Assembly (NCBI GenBank): GCA_022545745.1
Contig: JACZQL010000063.1
Coordinates: 1-6,858, forward strand
DNA from: Deltaproteobacteria bacterium
GTDB taxonomy: Bacteria; Desulfobacterota_B; Binatia; UBA9968
Length of the DNA stretch: 6,858 bases
Direction: 5' to 3'
The position numbers were made by a program, and so were the translations under genes. The notes under the pieces were generated by a model. It searched no databases and was not told the DNA's origin. It saw only the letters and a list, made by a program, of their open reading frames with translations. This document shows positions 4,845-6,858 of the stretch, piece by piece (within the stretch, counting starts at the first letter, position 1; each line of letters begins with the position of its first letter).

Positions 4845-5633
4845 GATCTCCCCCACTACGACCCCTAACAATGTAATGTAAAAAAGACCCGTAGCCGCCA
4901 TGGTATTCGGAATTTTTAAGGTCTGCCAGATCATATAGGACAGGGCTAGGGGGCCCACCTGAGATACCAGGAAGCGTGCGGAAACGAGTACAAGATGTTC
5001 TCTCCAAAGCCGGTCAAGCCCCGAAACAGTCTGAGAATCTCCTGCCAGATAGAGCAGGAGGGGTGTGATCAAAAGGAACGCGGTCTGGATGATTAAAACA
5101 ATAACGAAAAACTTGAAGACCCTACGAAACGGCTCAATACTCTGCCCGGCATCAATGAGATACCAGTGACCAATGAGCATGCCCACGGTGGCCGCCCCCA
5201 GGAGCAGGGAAGATAGGAGAAAACTAACTGGGTAGAGAAGTGTTTCAAAGGACCAAAAGGCTGCCTTGTGGAAGCTGAAAGAAGCCGCCCCAAGTCCTGC
5301 CAGCCCAAAAAGGAGCGATGATGAGAAGGTCCGGGCGCGGAACCACAGGTGTTCAGGCCATAGGGATATAAAATAAAGGACTATAAAAAGGACAAAGAAA
5401 AGATAAACAAGCATCTCCACCATCGCCCCGACCCCACCAACAGGAAACGAAGCATCGCGAAAGAGGGCAACCTTGCCCCAAAGTCCCAACAGGGCTGCCA
5501 CCACAAGAACGCCTGCTGTAGATTTGTAAAACCCCCTCTCGATTTCGTGAAATGGAGTGACCGCAAGGGCAAACAGTCCTCCAACAGCGAGCTGTTGAAG
5601 AAAAAGAATAAAACTGGTGGGATAGGCCTTCAT
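4803..5633 (-). CDS. Polytopic membrane protein of unknown function, downstream of ubiE
   Basis: The 276-aa product is almost entirely hydrophobic, with about eight likely membrane helices (near residues 7-26, 38-56, 71-92, 104-121, 132-158, 173-195, 212-236 and 247-268). I cannot name the family. Notable conserved-looking elements are GMLIGHWYLIDAGQS (151-165), the polar patch WREHLVLVSARFLVSQVGP (210-228) and the last helix ending VVVGEILGRQLL (258-269). That ending loosely resembles the C-terminus of NrfD/DmsC-type quinol-interacting membrane subunits. Its place as third gene after a polyprenyl synthase and ubiE suggests a role linked to the quinone pool, which is inference. The start is uncertain: ATG at 5633 or TTG at 5645, neither with a clear ribosome binding site. 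It begins 48 nt after ubiE, and its 3' end overlaps the OB-fold gene by 42 nt. Confidence 0.75.
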   Translation of the reverse strand: MKAYPTSFILFLQQLAVGGLFALAVTPFHEIERGFYKSTAGVLVVAALLGLWGKVALFRDASFPVGGVGAMVEMLVYLFFVLFIVLYFISLWPEHLWFRARTFSSSLLFGLAGLGAASFSFHKAAFWSFETLLYPVSFLLSSLLLGAATVGMLIGHWYLIDAGQSIEPFRRVFKFFVIVLIIQTAFLLITPLLLYLAGDSQTVSGLDRLWREHLVLVSARFLVSQVGPLALSYMIWQTLKIPNTMAATGLFYITLLGVVVGEILGRQLLALTSLPL

Positions 5634-5681
5634 GGGTGGCAACAAGGGATGCTAGTAAACGTCACCGCAAAAGACAAGGCA

Positions 5682-6410
5682 TCATGCCCCTTGGGGTTTC
5701 TGTGCAACGTGGAGGCAGACCGCTCCTTTGAAAAACCGTTCGATCCTTATTTCTATAAAGCCTGCCTGTCGTATCAACTCTGCAATGGTCTCTGGTGGGT
5801 TAAATTCCCTCACAGAGTCGGAGAGGTAACGGTAGGCGGTTTTGTTGCTGGCCAATCCTGCACCAATCCAGGGAACCAGCCGATAAAAGTAAAATGAATA
5901 GAGGTATGAAAAAATACCTCTGGTGGGTGGAAACATATCCAAGGTTGCAAGTCGTCCCCCCGGGCTCAACAGGCGATAGGATTCCATGAAAAATTGATTC
6001 AGATCTGAAATGTTACGCAGCACGAAGGCAGTCACGATGGCCTCGAAGGTTTCATCCCCAAAGGGTGCTGCCAGAGCGCTCCCCAGGATGAACGCCGTTT
6101 TCTCTCCTTGGGCTAACTTGTGCCTCTTAATCTCGGCATGGCGAAGCATCCCAGCAGAAAAATCGAGTCCGAATACCCGGCCTTGATTTCCCATCTCCTT
6201 TGCAGCAGCGAAGGTCAGGTCTCCCGTTCCGCTCCCGAGATCCAACACGAATTTCCCGGTCCCCTTCAGTTCCAACACCTTGATCGCCCGTCTACGCCAG
6301 ACCGTGTCCAGATGAAAACTGATCACACGATTGAGAAAGTCGTAGCGACCAGCAATGTCGTCAAAGGTTTCCTGGACAAACCTTTCGCGATGATTTTTGA
6401 GCAGAGGCAT
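5682..6410 (-). CDS. ubiE: UbiE/MenG-type quinone C-methyltransferase
   Basis: The 242-aa product is a class I SAM-dependent methyltransferase that C-methylates the quinone ring (demethylmenaquinone to menaquinone, or the matching ubiquinone step). FDDIAGRYDFLNRVISFHLDTVWRR (16-40) is the UbiE signature region. SAM motif I is DLGSGTGDLT (57-66), Asp83 in GLDFS should bind the ribose, and LRNISDLNQFFMESYRLLSPGG (131-152) and YRYLSDSVREF (193-203) are further family segments. The adenine-contacting Asp usual after motif II (G-D-A-x-x-L-P-F) is Ser111 in GSALAAPF. The ATG at 6408-6410 gives the standard N-terminus; the frame stays open far upstream but there overlaps the polyprenyl synthase. No strong ribosome binding site is seen. 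It follows the polyprenyl synthase by 37 nt, so its product acts on the lipid whose tail that enzyme makes. Confidence 0.92.
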   Translation of the reverse strand: MPLLKNHRERFVQETFDDIAGRYDFLNRVISFHLDTVWRRRAIKVLELKGTGKFVLDLGSGTGDLTFAAAKEMGNQGRVFGLDFSAGMLRHAEIKRHKLAQGEKTAFILGSALAAPFGDETFEAIVTAFVLRNISDLNQFFMESYRLLSPGGRLATLDMFPPTRGIFSYLYSFYFYRLVPWIGAGLASNKTAYRYLSDSVREFNPPETIAELIRQAGFIEIRIERFFKGAVCLHVAQKPQGA

Positions 6411-6447
6411 GAAAATTGAGAAGCCTGAAGGCGGGAGCGTGGGAGGG

Positions 6448-6858
6448 TCAAAAATCCCTTTCGACAATAAGCCGAACCAGATCCCTGAGCCCGTTGTGAT
6501 GAAGTGACGGCGGAAGCATTTCAATAGACTTGGATGCCTTGAGCGCATATTTTTTTGAAAACTGTTTTGCTTGTTCAATCGCCTTTCCCTTGCCCATGTG
6601 CTCAATGGCCTTTTGGATTGATTCCTCAGAGGGTTGATGACACTCAAATGCCTCCATCACAGCCTTCTTATCGTCACTCAGCGATAGCACGATGGGAAGG
6701 GACGGATTGCCATCGCGGAGGTCCATCCCGGTGGGTTTTCCCAAAAGGTCCTTATGACCCACAACATCCAAAACGTCATCAATCATCTGGAAGGCCATTC
6801 CCAAGTTGAGACCGTATTGACTCAACCATTCAATGTGAGCCGTCGAAGCACCTGCGAG
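6448..6858 (-). CDS. Polyprenyl diphosphate synthase, C-terminal part, cut by window edge
   Basis: The last 136 residues of a trans-isoprenyl diphosphate synthase are present; the N-terminus with the first Asp-rich motif lies beyond the right edge. The frame is open to position 6858. LGMAFQMIDDVLDVVG holds the second Asp-rich motif DDVLD, followed by GKPTGMDLRDGNPSLPIVLSL, which matches the usual GKxxGxDLxxGxxTLPxxxAL. The end RDLVRLIVERDF resembles the family's C-terminus. Such enzymes add isopentenyl units head to tail to build the side chain of respiratory quinones. The chain length cannot be read from this part, so I give no symbol. Cotranscription with ubiE supports a quinone-tail role over carotenoid or other terpene synthesis. 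Confidence 0.92.
   Translation of the reverse strand, partial: LAGASTAHIEWLSQYGLNLGMAFQMIDDVLDVVGHKDLLGKPTGMDLRDGNPSLPIVLSLSDDKKAVMEAFECHQPSEESIQKAIEHMGKGKAIEQAKQFSKKYALKASKSIEMLPPSLHHNGLRDLVRLIVERDF

Noticed and set aside
4542..5007. Minus-strand open frames opposite the OB-fold gene and in another frame of the membrane gene
   Set aside because: They are shadows of genes with clear protein features and have no ribosome binding site or domain of their own.
6411..6647. An upstream-extended UbiE start that would add 79 residues
   Set aside because: The extension lies almost wholly inside the polyprenyl synthase gene in another frame, has no family similarity, and UbiE proteins normally begin near the ATG at 6410.

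Overview
This 6.9 kb window looks like ordinary bacterial chromosome: compact, roughly 50% G+C by eye, with genes on both strands, mostly housekeeping. I see no mobile element, CRISPR array, phage gene or rRNA. The order ispE, spoVG, tRNA-Gln, prs, read on the minus strand, is an arrangement I know from deep-branching Gram-negative groups (Deltaproteobacteria-like, Nitrospirae-like and NC10-like lineages). With a UbiE/MenG methyltransferase, a polyprenyl diphosphate synthase and a complex I NuoB, it suggests a respiring, quinone-using bacterium. I cannot fix the phylum from this sequence.

Left part (1-1403, minus strand): ispE (isoprenoid precursor synthesis), spoVG (small RNA/DNA-binding regulator), a tRNA-Gln(TTG), and the first 17 codons of prs (PRPP synthetase), which runs out of the window. 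The genes are tightly spaced and probably cotranscribed. Positions 1404-1730 hold no convincing gene apart from a probable promoter for the next gene.

Middle (1731-3826): a small two-helix membrane protein of unknown function (+) converges on a homoserine-kinase-type APH-fold kinase (-). A strongly AT-rich spacer with a likely kinase promoter follows. Next is a short LOG-like (TIGR00725-type) Rossmann-fold nucleotide-binding protein (-).

Right part (3827-6858): a divergent intergenic region carries two inverted repeats and a sigma70-like promoter. It leads into a solitary nuoB (+), which is followed at once by a degenerate cold-shock/OB-fold protein (+). That gene overlaps tail to tail with a minus-strand cluster read from the right edge: polyprenyl diphosphate synthase (partial), ubiE/menG, and a polytopic membrane protein of unknown function. 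The first two make and methylate the isoprenoid quinone. NuoB belongs to an enzyme that reduces quinone, and the membrane protein may also be quinone-related (inference). The left-hand ispE supplies the C5 isoprenoid pathway that feeds the polyprenyl synthase.

I did not find a clear new multi-gene system. The items most worth a second look are the nuoB/OB-fold pair with its unusual promoter, the uncharacterised membrane protein in the quinone cluster, and the small membrane protein.
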